Below, piece after piece: positions 42,018 to 48,411 of a stretch of DNA of 48,411 nt. Source of the DNA: an uncultured Eubacteriales bacterium (GTDB lineage: Bacteria; Bacillota; Clostridia; Oscillospirales; Acutalibacteraceae); contig ONBJ01000018.1 of assembly GCA_900316025.1 (NCBI GenBank), positions 1 through 48,411 on the forward strand, in the 5' to 3' direction. Under the pieces are notes generated by a model. It had not been told where the DNA came from. It saw only the letters and a list, made by a program, of their open reading frames with translations, and did no database searches. The position numbers and the translations under genes were made by a program. Positions within the stretch are counted from its first letter, which is position 1. Each line of letters starts with the position of its first letter.

Positions 42018-42755
42018 TTACTCTTCAATTTCCCAGTTGTGCCATACGTTCTGTACATCGTCGTTATCTTCGAGATTGTCAAGGAGCTTCTGCATTTTAA
42101 CAGCAATTTCCTCGTCCTCAAGCTTTGTATAGGTAGCAGGAACCATTTCCACCTCAGCACTTGCAAACTCATAGCCCAGAGCCGTGAGTGCCTCGTTTAC
42201 CTGACTGAAATCATCAGGTTCTGTATAAACCGTGAAAATATCTGCTTCCGTTTCAATGTCAGATGCTCCGCTTTCGAGTGCGTCCTCCATAACCTTATCC
42301 TCGTCAAAGCTGCATTCTTCTCTGTCTATCACAAGAACGCCCTTCTGAGAAAACATAAATGAAACACAGCCGGGAGTTCCCATATTTCCTCCGAACTTGT
42401 CGAAATAGTGTCTTACATCGCCTGCGGTACGGTTGCGGTTATCCGTGAGGGTTTCCACTATTACGGCAATTCCTCCGGGGCCGTATCCTTCGTATGTGAT
42501 TGCCTCGTAATTATTGGCATCTCCGTCACCCGATGCCTTCTTGATAATTCTTTCTATGTTGTCATTGGGAACGTTGTTTGCCTTTGCCTTTGCGATACAG
42601 TCCCTGAGCTTTGAGTTTACTGTAGGGTCAGCACTTCCTCCGTCCCTTACCGCAACGGCAAGCTCACGCCCTATCTTTGTGAAAATCTTTGCTCTTGCGG
42701 CATCGTTCTTTCCCTTTTTCTGTTTTATGGTACTCCATTTATTATGTCCTGACAT
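42018..42755 (-). CDS. yebC: YebC/PmpR family regulatory protein
   Basis: Full-length YebC/TACO1-type protein, 245 aa. The N-terminus [40 protein letters not shown] is diagnostic, followed by [73 protein letters not shown] and the C-terminal acidic domain. Family members have been described as transcription regulators and as factors easing ribosome stalls at proline-rich stretches. It has an AGGAGG site before the ATG and its own promoter (42791-42819). It is not next to ruvABC here. Confidence 0.97.
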   Translation of the reverse strand: MSGHNKWSTIKQKKGKNDAARAKIFTKIGRELAVAVRDGGSADPTVNSKLRDCIAKAKANNVPNDNIERIIKKASGDGDANNYEAITYEGYGPGGIAVIVETLTDNRNRTAGDVRHYFDKFGGNMGTPGCVSFMFSQKGVLVIDREECSFDEDKVMEDALESGASDIETEADIFTVYTEPDDFSQVNEALTALGYEFASAEVEMVPATYTKLEDEEIAVKMQKLLDNLEDNDDVQNVWHNWEIEE

Positions 42756-42790
42756 TGGTTGAAATCCTCCTGTACTAATTATTCAAGTAG

Positions 42791-42819
42791 ATTTTAACAT
42801 ATTATTCCTGACTTTGCAA
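42791..42819 (-). promoter_or_regulatory. Promoter of yebC
   Basis: On the minus strand TTGCAA (42814-42819) and TAAAAT (42791-42796) are separated by 17 nt, with TATGT extending the -10 box. Confidence 0.65.
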
Positions 42820-42904
42820 CTTTGAATATGTTTTTACTTGAATTTGACAGAATTATTTTTATTTCCGCAAAAAAATAATTTTTTTATTTTTTTTGAAAAA
42901 AGTG

Positions 42905-42933
42905 TTGACAAAACACTCTCAGCATGCTATACT
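42905..42933 (+). promoter_or_regulatory. Promoter of the tRNA-Thr/tRNA-Tyr unit
   Basis: TTGACA (42905-42910) and TATACT (42928-42933) with a 17-nt spacer, about 45 nt before tRNA-Thr. Confidence 0.85.
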
Positions 42934-42978
42934 AATCAAGCACTGAGGCGGTAAGCCAAATGTGAGAAAGTAAAATAA

Positions 42979-43054
42979 GCTGGTGTAGCTCAGTTGGTAG
43001 AGCAGCTGATTTGTAATCAGCAGGTCGGGGGTTCGAGTCCGTCCACCAGCTCCA
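42979..43054 (+). tRNA. tRNA-Thr (anticodon TGT), CCA encoded
   Basis: A 76-nt class I tRNA: acceptor GCTGGTG/CACCAGC, D-arm GCTCAGTTGGTAGAGC, anticodon stem GCTGA/TCAGC with loop TTTGTAA (TGT), T-arm with GGTTCGAGTCC, and encoded CCA. Confidence 0.97.
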
Positions 43055-43100
43055 GAGGCTGCTTTAAGGTAGCCTTTATATTTGAAAAACACCTTTTGGG

Positions 43101-43184
43101 GGAGATTTCCCGAGTGGCCAAAGGGGACAGACTGTAAATCTGCTGGCTATGCCTTCGGTGGTTCGAATCCACCATCTCCCACCA
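43101..43184 (+). tRNA. tRNA-Tyr (anticodon GTA), CCA encoded
   Basis: An 84-nt class II tRNA: acceptor GGAGATT with its partner AATCTCC-like 3' strand (ATCTCCC), Tyr-type D-arm CCCGAGTGGCCAAAGGGG, anticodon loop CTGTAAA (GTA), a variable arm, T-arm GGTGGTTCGAATCCACC and encoded CCA. It marks the left side of the restriction-modification insertion. Confidence 0.95.
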
Positions 43185-43188
43185 TATT

Positions 43189-43230
43189 AAGAACGGTTAT
43201 TTGGATACAATGACCGTTCTTGTTCTTTTT
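43189..43230 (+). terminator. Terminator of the tRNA-Thr/Tyr unit
   Basis: AAGAACGGT pairs with ACCGTTCTT, and a T-rich tract (TGTTCTTTTT) ends it. Confidence 0.8.
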
Positions 43231-43234
43231 ATTC

Positions 43235-43283
43235 AAATGCACCCCACAATGTCAAAATGGGGTGCATTTGACATTGTGGGGTG
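43235..43283 (+). promoter_or_regulatory. Mutually exclusive hairpins before the restriction-modification genes
   Basis: AAATGCACCCCA (43235-43246) can pair with TGGGGTGCATTT (43258-43269), 12 bp. Alternatively CACCCCACAATGTCA (43240-43254) can pair with TGACATTGTGGGGTG (43269-43283), 15 bp. The two cannot form together. TTGACA at 43268-43273 lies in the right arm but has no good -10 box 17 nt later. Operator, attenuator or insertion boundary are possible. Confidence 0.5.
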
Positions 43284-43406
43284 TATTGCATTCTTTGAGA
43301 GCTATATCAATGGAAAATTTGGAAAGAATTACTGCTACTATGAAATGTTGATTTGACGATTTTGACGATATAGTAGAGATTACAAGCAATAGGAAGGATG
43401 TTTATA

Positions 43407-44171
43407 ATGAGGTATGAAGATTTAATTTTTAAGATTCCGCAGGAATCACCAAACTATCGGGAAGATTCTGCATTCGTCATTCAACAAATTACTGCCATTT
43501 TGGATTCACGCAAAGCACTGAATGACCACAAAATAGTTATCAACACTAATTTGCGTATGGGTTTGCCGCTTGAAAATATCAACAAAATTGCTGGACCGAT
43601 GATTGAAGCATGGGCAGGTGAAGTGTTTGCAGGTATTAGGGATAATATGAAAAATGAATATCATCTTATCAATGTTGAAGCACAAGAACGACTTGGAATG
43701 GCTGATATTATTTTGCAATTCAGAAAAGAAAATTCTGTTTTAACAGGAAATGTTGATGTTAAAGCAACCGCAAATGACATTCCGAATAGCGGAAAAGGCC
43801 CGAACATAACATCTTTTTCAAGGATTAGAACTGCATATGTGAAAGACCCTGATTTTATGTTTATTATTCTCTCAATAAAACACCGTGTTTATTCGGAGAG
43901 AAATAAAGAAACAGGGCTTGTTGATGGGATTATGGAAGTTGTAGATTATAATGCTTATGACCTGAAGTTTATTAGCGATGTAGACATAAACTACAACCCG
44001 GCACTTGGAACAGGACAAATTCAGATAAAGGACATTCATTATGTGACATACCAGTACAGAACCACATGGGAAATGTGTCAACTGCTTGACCAAAAATATT
44101 TGCATAGTTCACGCAGGACATTTGACGATTTTTACAGGGAGGCAACAAAAAATCAATGGATAAAGAATTGA
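43407..44171 (+). CDS. Probable type II restriction endonuclease
   Basis: Protein of about 254 aa encoded just before, and overlapping, a DNA methyltransferase. The region INVEAQERLGMADIILQFRKENSVLTGNVDVKAT (about 90-125) has the spacing of a PD-(D/E)xK nuclease site: Glu in VEAQE, Asp in MADIIL and DVK in NVDVKAT. IEAWAGEVFAGIRDNMKNEYHLINVEAQERLG upstream fits a helix feeding the core. I do not recognise a named family or recognition site. ATG 43407 is best spaced from AGGAAGG (43391-43397); ATG 43398 abuts it. By eye the codon use (more CAA for Gln, AT-rich) differs from its neighbours, suggesting transfer. Confidence 0.75.
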   Translation: MRYEDLIFKIPQESPNYREDSAFVIQQITAILDSRKALNDHKIVINTNLRMGLPLENINKIAGPMIEAWAGEVFAGIRDNMKNEYHLINVEAQERLGMADIILQFRKENSVLTGNVDVKATANDIPNSGKGPNITSFSRIRTAYVKDPDFMFIILSIKHRVYSERNKETGLVDGIMEVVDYNAYDLKFISDVDINYNPALGTGQIQIKDIHYVTYQYRTTWEMCQLLDQKYLHSSRRTFDDFYREATKNQWIKN

Positions 44172-45112
44172 AAACAATTTGTGGTGATGCCGCTGATGAA
44201 ATGAGAAAACTTGCTGATAAGAGCGTTAATTTAATCGTGACAGACCCACCTTATAATCTCAATAAAGATTATGGAAATAATAAAGATAAGCTTGAGTTTG
44301 AAGAATATCTTGACTTTTCGCGTCAATGGCTTACAGAAGCGAATCGCATTTTAACAGACAATGGAACCATATATGTATTTATGGGAATGCGTTATATTTC
44401 TTATATTTATACTATTATGGAACAAGAATTAGGTATGACTTTTAACTCTTGGATAACATGGTATTACACACAAGGTATCGGGAAAACTAAAGGCTTTTCG
44501 CCGCGGCACGATGATATATTGATGTTTACAAAAAGCCCTAAGAATTTTGTTTTTAATTTAGATGATATAAGAGTGCCACAAAAGTTTTATCGTTCCATAA
44601 ATAATATGCGTGGGGCAAATCCCGGCAATGTGTGGGAGTTTTCCCATATGCACTATTGCAATAAGAATAGAAAACAACACCCAACCCAAAAGCCGGAGGG
44701 ATTGTTTGAACGTATTATATTAGCATCTTCAAATCAGGGTGATACAATCCTTGACCCCTTTGTAGGAAGTGGCACGACATTAAGAGTTTGTCAACAGACA
44801 GATAGAAACGGAATTGGAATTGATGTAAATCCTGATTATATCAAAATGACAAAACAGCGACTTGAAGAAACATTCATGGGATTTGACAGCATAGATGAAC
44901 GGATGAAACGTGTTCCTAATGATTTGAATGATGCGAAAATTAGGGATGAATATATCAAAAATCATATAAAATGGTTTTTAAAAAATCACCCGGATGAGGT
45001 AGATGATTTTATACAGGAAGTAAGACAGAAATACGGAATGAAAATGAATAAAAATGAGCAAATGAGCCTTTTTGAACTTTCAGGTACGGTTTTATCATCC
45101 GCTGTTGTATAG
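44156..45112 (+). CDS. Type II DNA methyltransferase, beta-class (N6-adenine or N4-cytosine)
   Basis: S-adenosylmethionine-dependent DNA methyltransferase, 318 aa. The catalytic motif IV VTDPPYNLNKDYGN lies near residue 32 and comes before the AdoMet motif I LDPFVGSGTTLRVC near residue 205, the order of the beta group. HPTQKPEGLFERIILASS and GIGIDVNPDYIKMTKQRL are the usual flanking blocks. DPPY fits N6-adenine or N4-cytosine methylation. It overlaps the nuclease gene by 16 nt, so the pair makes a coupled type II system that would protect host DNA. No controller (C) protein is visible. Recognition sequence unknown. Confidence 0.93.
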   Translation: MDKELKTICGDAADEMRKLADKSVNLIVTDPPYNLNKDYGNNKDKLEFEEYLDFSRQWLTEANRILTDNGTIYVFMGMRYISYIYTIMEQELGMTFNSWITWYYTQGIGKTKGFSPRHDDILMFTKSPKNFVFNLDDIRVPQKFYRSINNMRGANPGNVWEFSHMHYCNKNRKQHPTQKPEGLFERIILASSNQGDTILDPFVGSGTTLRVCQQTDRNGIGIDVNPDYIKMTKQRLEETFMGFDSIDERMKRVPNDLNDAKIRDEYIKNHIKWFLKNHPDEVDDFIQEVRQKYGMKMNKNEQMSLFELSGTVLSSAVV

Positions 45113-45323
45113 TGGGGGGTCTCGAATGAATACCTATATTACACACTATTACTCTGTATAAGCTATTAGTTTCGCCTGCCAAAAACCAAAAGTCCGACCA
45201 AACGAAGCAATTCATAAAGTCGAGCAGTAGTAATAATCGTGTGCAAGAAGTTGAAAAATGCTTTGCTTCAAGGTTTTTTCAAAAGTGTTGGTACAGTTGG
45301 TATCCGATTAGCATTATTTGCCA
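45113..45323. other. Gene-free flank of the restriction-modification island
   Basis: About 210 nt with no convincing gene or RNA. The composition is irregular and may be leftover sequence from the insertion. Two hairpins follow (45324-45363 and 45404-45456). Confidence 0.4.
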
Positions 45324-45369
45324 CTGAAAGACGAGTACTTTATTTTAAGTACTCGTCTTTCAGTTTTTT
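45324..45369 (+). terminator. Strong terminator after the restriction-modification genes
   Basis: CTGAAAGACGAGTACTT pairs perfectly (17 bp) with AAGTACTCGTCTTTCAG around TATTTT, followed by TTTTTT. Confidence 0.92.
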
Positions 45370-45403
45370 CTGATTTTTAAGCTGGTTTTTAAATTGAATT
45401 AAC

Positions 45404-45456
45404 CTCCCCGACATAAGGGTCACAAAATAACCATTATGTCGGGGGAGCTTTTTTTT
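45404..45456 (+). terminator. Second terminator before the convergent hydrolase gene
   Basis: CTCCCCGACATAA pairs with TTATGTCGGGGGAG (one extra G) around a 17-nt loop, followed by eight T residues. Confidence 0.85.
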
Positions 45457-45458
45457 AT

Positions 45459-46634
45459 TTATAGCCTTTTCAGTTTTTCTGAGATATTGTGTACAAACTC
45501 GGAAAGCTTTTCGGACTGGAGTATTGTGGACATATGTCCGCCCGAAATATAGCGGAAATCCTTGTCGGGAGCGGTAATGCTTCCTATATATTTTTCGGCA
45601 ACTCCGCCTATGTCATCTTTATCGCCCTGCATAACGTAAATCGGTACAGAGTAGGTTTTTTTGTCTTTGAGTGAAAATTCATCAAAGAAATTTTTCTGTT
45701 TCATATTGAAATCTTTATCAGCGTCATAGTTCAGAATGCCGATAAGCTCACCTATGGAATAATACGGATTGAAAAATACCGCACCTGCCAGATTAATATC
45801 GCTTTCTGCAAATACATCTTCTTCGGGAAACATATATTTTTCACTGAGCCTTGTAACAATTAACGTCTGTTCCTTTGTCCTCTCAAGAAAGCTTTTAAGC
45901 TCGGAATTACTTTCCTCCATTTTCTTACGCTGTTCGGGAGCGGCATTCTGCCAGCTTTCAAAATCCTGCTTCTGCTTGTCTGTCATATTGTCAAAAATCA
46001 GCGGTTCGTATTTTTCGGCAAGTGCGTGATATTCGGGGTCATTCTTTGTCTTTTCAAGATAGTACTCCCTTACAGCCAATGCACTGACCTTTTCGTCAAC
46101 GCACTGCGAAAGATTGATGATACATTCCGTTTTTTCGGGATATGCAAGTGCAAAGTCGCAGTCATAGTATGTTCCCCATGACATTCCCAGAAACGTGAGT
46201 TTTTCCTTGTTCAGATGCTCCAGCAGATAATCGACAACAACTTTCAGATCCTTTCTCATAAGCTCAGATGTTACAGGTGTACCTTTAGGGTCTTTGAGCC
46301 ACGTTTTGCCGCAGTCACGCTGATCCCAGCTTACAACCGTATAGTCCTTGGCAAGCTTACGCATTATCGCCCAGTCTGCATAGCTTGTGGAATTTCCCGG
46401 CCCTCCGTGCAGATAAAGCATAACGGGATTGTTCTTGTCCTCACCGTAAATTCCCAGCCACTGTTTCTGACCGTTCACATCAATATAAACCTCCTCGTTT
46501 ATGCCGCCGTCAGGTGTGATTCTGTTTATTGCTGTACCTGTGAAACGTACAATCAGCAGGATAACAATAAGCGAACCAATTACTATGCCTGTCCATTTCA
46601 GAATTTTCAGTGCTGTATCAAGGATTTTTTTCAA
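45459..46634 (-). CDS. Membrane-anchored alpha/beta hydrolase, proline iminopeptidase-like
   Basis: Alpha/beta hydrolase of 391 aa. A single N-terminal membrane segment (WTGIVIGSLIVILLIVRFTGTAI) points to an extracytoplasmic enzyme. LYLHGGPGNSTSY is the oxyanion HGGPG motif of the S33 prolyl aminopeptidase group. VVSWDQRDCGKTW and LTFLGMSWGTYYDCDFALAYPEK (nucleophile Ser in GMSWG) follow, then MQGDKDDIGG (Asp) and ISGGHMSTI (His). Start is TTG behind AAAGGAGG with ideal spacing. The upstream gap holds a tandem TTCAGCCGTT repeat (46661-46680). The true substrate, peptide or ester, is unknown. Confidence 0.88.
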   Translation of the reverse strand: MKKILDTALKILKWTGIVIGSLIVILLIVRFTGTAINRITPDGGINEEVYIDVNGQKQWLGIYGEDKNNPVMLYLHGGPGNSTSYADWAIMRKLAKDYTVVSWDQRDCGKTWLKDPKGTPVTSELMRKDLKVVVDYLLEHLNKEKLTFLGMSWGTYYDCDFALAYPEKTECIINLSQCVDEKVSALAVREYYLEKTKNDPEYHALAEKYEPLIFDNMTDKQKQDFESWQNAAPEQRKKMEESNSELKSFLERTKEQTLIVTRLSEKYMFPEEDVFAESDINLAGAVFFNPYYSIGELIGILNYDADKDFNMKQKNFFDEFSLKDKKTYSVPIYVMQGDKDDIGGVAEKYIGSITAPDKDFRYISGGHMSTILQSEKLSEFVHNISEKLKRL

Positions 46635-46817
46635 TTCTGTTCCTCCTTTATAGTATTAATTTCAGCCGTTTTCAGCCGTTGTTATGATTATAACACACAC
46701 ATTATCCCGATTACCATATCAACATCAATATTTTTATCCTGAAAAATATACAACAGGTTCTATAAAGGGTAAGTTGTCCATATATATTATCAGGAAGAAG
46801 CAAAGGAGGAATAAAGC

Positions 46818-47873
46818 TTGTATGGAATAAATAAAAAATATGACGAAAGCTTTGTAAGACGTTTTGATATGTGTGCCTGCGGACTTGGCAGGAGCTTGTC
46901 AAGGATACTTCTGAACGTACCCGAAGATGTCAGGTACAGGACGCAGGAGATACAGATACGCAGAGGAAAGCCGCTTGTGCTTTACTGCGGCGATGAAAGC
47001 TTTTTTGTAAAGGACAGCGGAGCGGCTGTAAAATATGCTTCCGATGATATTGTGAGGATATCGGAGGAGGATATTGACGAATGCTTTCAGAGTATATGCA
47101 GGTATTCCGTATATACAAGGCAGGACGAGATAAAAAACGGCTTTGTTACTATGAAAGGAGGTCATCGTGCAGGAATATGCGGAACGGCTGTATATGAAAA
47201 TAACAGTATGACGGGAGTAAGAAACATATCTTCGATAAACGTGAGAATATCAAAGGAAGTAAGGGGAATATCACGGGAGTTTTTCAGGCTTGCGGGAAGT
47301 ACTCTGAAAGGTACGCTCATATGCGGTGTGCCGTGCAGCGGAAAAACTACTTTACTGCGTGATATAGCAAGGGTAATCTCACTTGAAAAGGGACTGAAAG
47401 TCAGCATTATTGACGAAAGGGGAGAGCTGGGCGGAGGTCTTGGCGGCGAGCTTTGCAACGATACAGGCTTCTGCGATGTTTTCAGCGGCTACAGAAAAGC
47501 CGACGGTATGATGCAGGCTGTAAGATGTATGTCGCCTGATGTCATAATATGCGATGAGATAGGCAGTGAAGAGGAGGCATACTGTGTATCGGAGGCTCTC
47601 AACAGCGGCGTAACCGTTATAGCATCGGTACACTGCTCAGATGTGAAGGAATTTCTTAAAAAGCCGCAGACGCTCCGCCTTGCCAATACTTCCGCCTTTG
47701 AATGTGCTGTGTTCTTATCCGACAGAAGGCATATCGGAAAAATATGCAGTACCGTAAAAATCAAGGAGCTGATGAATTGTGAAAATAACAGGCTGTATAC
47801 TGATAATACTGAGTACGACAGCGGCAGGCTTCTATATGTCGCTGAGGGCAAAGAAAAGAATACGGCTGTTTGA
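46818..47873 (+). CDS. spoIIIAA: Stage III sporulation protein AA
   Basis: ATPase of the SpoIIIA-SpoIIQ feeding channel between mother cell and forespore, related to secretion ATPases. EDVRYRTQEIQIRRGKPLVLY, EEDIDECFQSICRYSVYTRQDEIKNGFVTMKGGHRAGICGTAVYE and VRNISSINVRISKEVRG are family blocks. Walker A is GVPCSGKTTLLRDIAR, and VIICDEIGSEEEAYCVSEALNSGVTVIASVH contains Walker B. At 351 aa it is longer than usual; about 32 C-terminal residues overlap the spoIIIAB frame. Start is TTG behind AAAGGAGGAAT with ideal spacing. It heads the spoIIIA operon; the later genes lie beyond the window. Confidence 0.95.
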   Translation: MYGINKKYDESFVRRFDMCACGLGRSLSRILLNVPEDVRYRTQEIQIRRGKPLVLYCGDESFFVKDSGAAVKYASDDIVRISEEDIDECFQSICRYSVYTRQDEIKNGFVTMKGGHRAGICGTAVYENNSMTGVRNISSINVRISKEVRGISREFFRLAGSTLKGTLICGVPCSGKTTLLRDIARVISLEKGLKVSIIDERGELGGGLGGELCNDTGFCDVFSGYRKADGMMQAVRCMSPDVIICDEIGSEEEAYCVSEALNSGVTVIASVHCSDVKEFLKKPQTLRLANTSAFECAVFLSDRRHIGKICSTVKIKELMNCENNRLYTDNTEYDSGRLLYVAEGKEKNTAV

Positions 47874-48279
47874 GGGTCTTGCTTTATTCGCAGGAGGAAT
47901 TTCGTCTTCCATAAGATACAGTGCGGCAGATATATCAACACTTCTCAGACTGGAAAACAGAGAGGTTCATATAGAATTTATTGACAGGGTATCCGATATG
48001 CTTGAAAACGGCGGCAGCCTCAGGGATAGCTGGAGCAGAGCCGTTTCCGAAATATCAGCTTATTCGGGTATAACTGCGGAGGACAGGGATATTATTATTC
48101 AGTTCGGAAGCAAGCTCGGAGCTACCGATGTTATCGGACAAACCGAACACTGCGATTATTTCAGGCAAAAATTTTTGCTCAGGGCTGAAAAGCTTGAAAA
48201 GGAGTATGATTCCAAAGCTAAGCTGTACCGTTCCCTTGGATTTTTCAGCGGACTTTCGGCGGCAGTTGTTCTTATATAG
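47779..48279 (+). CDS. spoIIIAB: Stage III sporulation protein AB
   Basis: Membrane component of the spoIIIA-encoded channel, 166 aa, with distant likeness to type II secretion F proteins. The N-terminal membrane segment ITGCILIILSTTAAGFYMSL is followed by RIRLFEGLALFAGGISSSIRYSAADISTLL, GGSLRDSWSRAVSEIS, FGSKLGATDVIGQTEHCDYF and KLYRSLGFFSGLSAAVVLI, all typical of SpoIIIAB. GTG 47779 lies 95 nt before the spoIIIAA stop, a long overlap; the next ATG (47836) would remove the membrane segment. The gene is complete and is followed by a family B element, where spoIIIAC would be expected. Confidence 0.92.
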   Translation: MKITGCILIILSTTAAGFYMSLRAKKRIRLFEGLALFAGGISSSIRYSAADISTLLRLENREVHIEFIDRVSDMLENGGSLRDSWSRAVSEISAYSGITAEDRDIIIQFGSKLGATDVIGQTEHCDYFRQKFLLRAEKLEKEYDSKAKLYRSLGFFSGLSAAVVLI

Positions 48280-48300
48280 CTCAGACCTTCTGCGTGACAG

Positions 48301-48386
48301 GCGATTGCAGACCACGGCATTCGCCGTGAATTTAAAGCGGAGCTTTAAATTGGTCAAAAGCGAAGCTTTTGACCGTCTGCAATCGC
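48301..48386. repeat. Family B cloverleaf-like palindromic element, copy 5
   Basis: Outer stem GCGATTGCAGAC (48301-48312) with GTCTGCAATCGC (48375-48386). Three inner hairpins: CACGGC/GCCGTG, AATTTAAAGC/GCTTTAAATT and GGTCAAAAGC/GCTTTTGACC. The trailer AGCGTGAGCGAAGC matches that of copy 1. It lies 21 nt after spoIIIAB. Confidence 0.9.
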
Positions 48387-48411
48387 AGCGTGAGCGAAGC
48401 TGAAACTAAAA

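Noticed and set aside
45113-45323. A tRNA fragment or attachment-site copy at the right end of the restriction-modification island
   Set aside because: No stretch there repeats the 3' end of tRNA-Tyr; a GTGGGGGG/TCTCGAAT run only loosely recalls a T-arm.
48128-48403. A 91-codon frame over the end of spoIIIAB and family B copy 5
   Set aside because: It is out of frame with spoIIIAB and runs through a palindromic element, so it is a shadow frame.

Overview
The window looks like chromosome from a low-GC, Gram-positive, spore-forming Clostridia, most likely a Ruminococcus-like member of the Oscillospiraceae. The reasons are a secreted papain-type protease ending in a type I dockerin, the start of a spoIIIA sporulation operon, many TTG/GTG starts behind strong Shine-Dalgarno sites, and sigma-A promoters close to consensus. 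Genus placement is inference.

Layout. 1-2.9 kb: end of a surface-polysaccharide cluster (two tandem GT2 and one GT32-type glycosyltransferase). 3-8 kb: housekeeping genes (topoisomerase IV/gyrase A-type subunit, RluD-type pseudouridine synthase, a small unknown gene, murD). 8.2-11 kb: two overlapping M42 aminopeptidases and a GNAT protein. 11-16 kb: tRNA-Leu, an MBL-fold hydrolase, an ElaA-type acetyltransferase, a small XRE regulator, a DUF815 ATPase and an AraC regulator. 16-18.2 kb: a secreted LRR plus Big_2 protein. 18.4-22.3 kb: tadA, a CPBP protease and a YtrA-type GntR regulator with its ABC transporter. 22.5-30.3 kb: dockerin-bearing C1 protease, uvrA, RNase P RNA and a zinc-ribbon membrane protein. 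30.5-32.5 kb: luxS between long inverted repeats, then a solitary HipA-like kinase. 32.6-39 kb: two tRNA-Ser genes, a lipoprotein esterase and a secreted protein with 16 Big_2 domains. 39-42.8 kb: a DUF4373 protein, YihY, a PHP phosphatase and YebC. 43-45.1 kb: tRNA-Thr and tRNA-Tyr, then a type II restriction-modification pair that looks acquired. 45.4-48.4 kb: an alpha/beta hydrolase, then spoIIIAA and spoIIIAB.

The most striking content lies between the genes. There are two families of modular palindromic elements. Family B (five copies: 8042, 13360, 40809, 41840, 48301) has a conserved outer stem with core CGATTGCAGAC/GTCTGCAATCG (diverged in one copy) enclosing exactly three hairpins, a cloverleaf-like four-way structure whose inner hairpins are swapped between copies. 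Family A (six copies: 2920, 12221, 18333, 22419, 30481, 31210) is a tandem row of hairpins beginning AAAGTTT that sits tightly against start or stop codons. Two diverged family A copies form most of an 81-bp inverted repeat that brackets luxS. I cannot match either family to a named element from memory.

Other points of regulatory interest are two genes with near-identical promoters and short upstream reading frames (esterase and 16-domain Big_2 protein), a GntR operon with an operator over its -10 box and no conventional start at the right place, three GTACAA boxes spaced exactly 10 bp apart, and a mutually exclusive hairpin pair in front of the restriction-modification operon.
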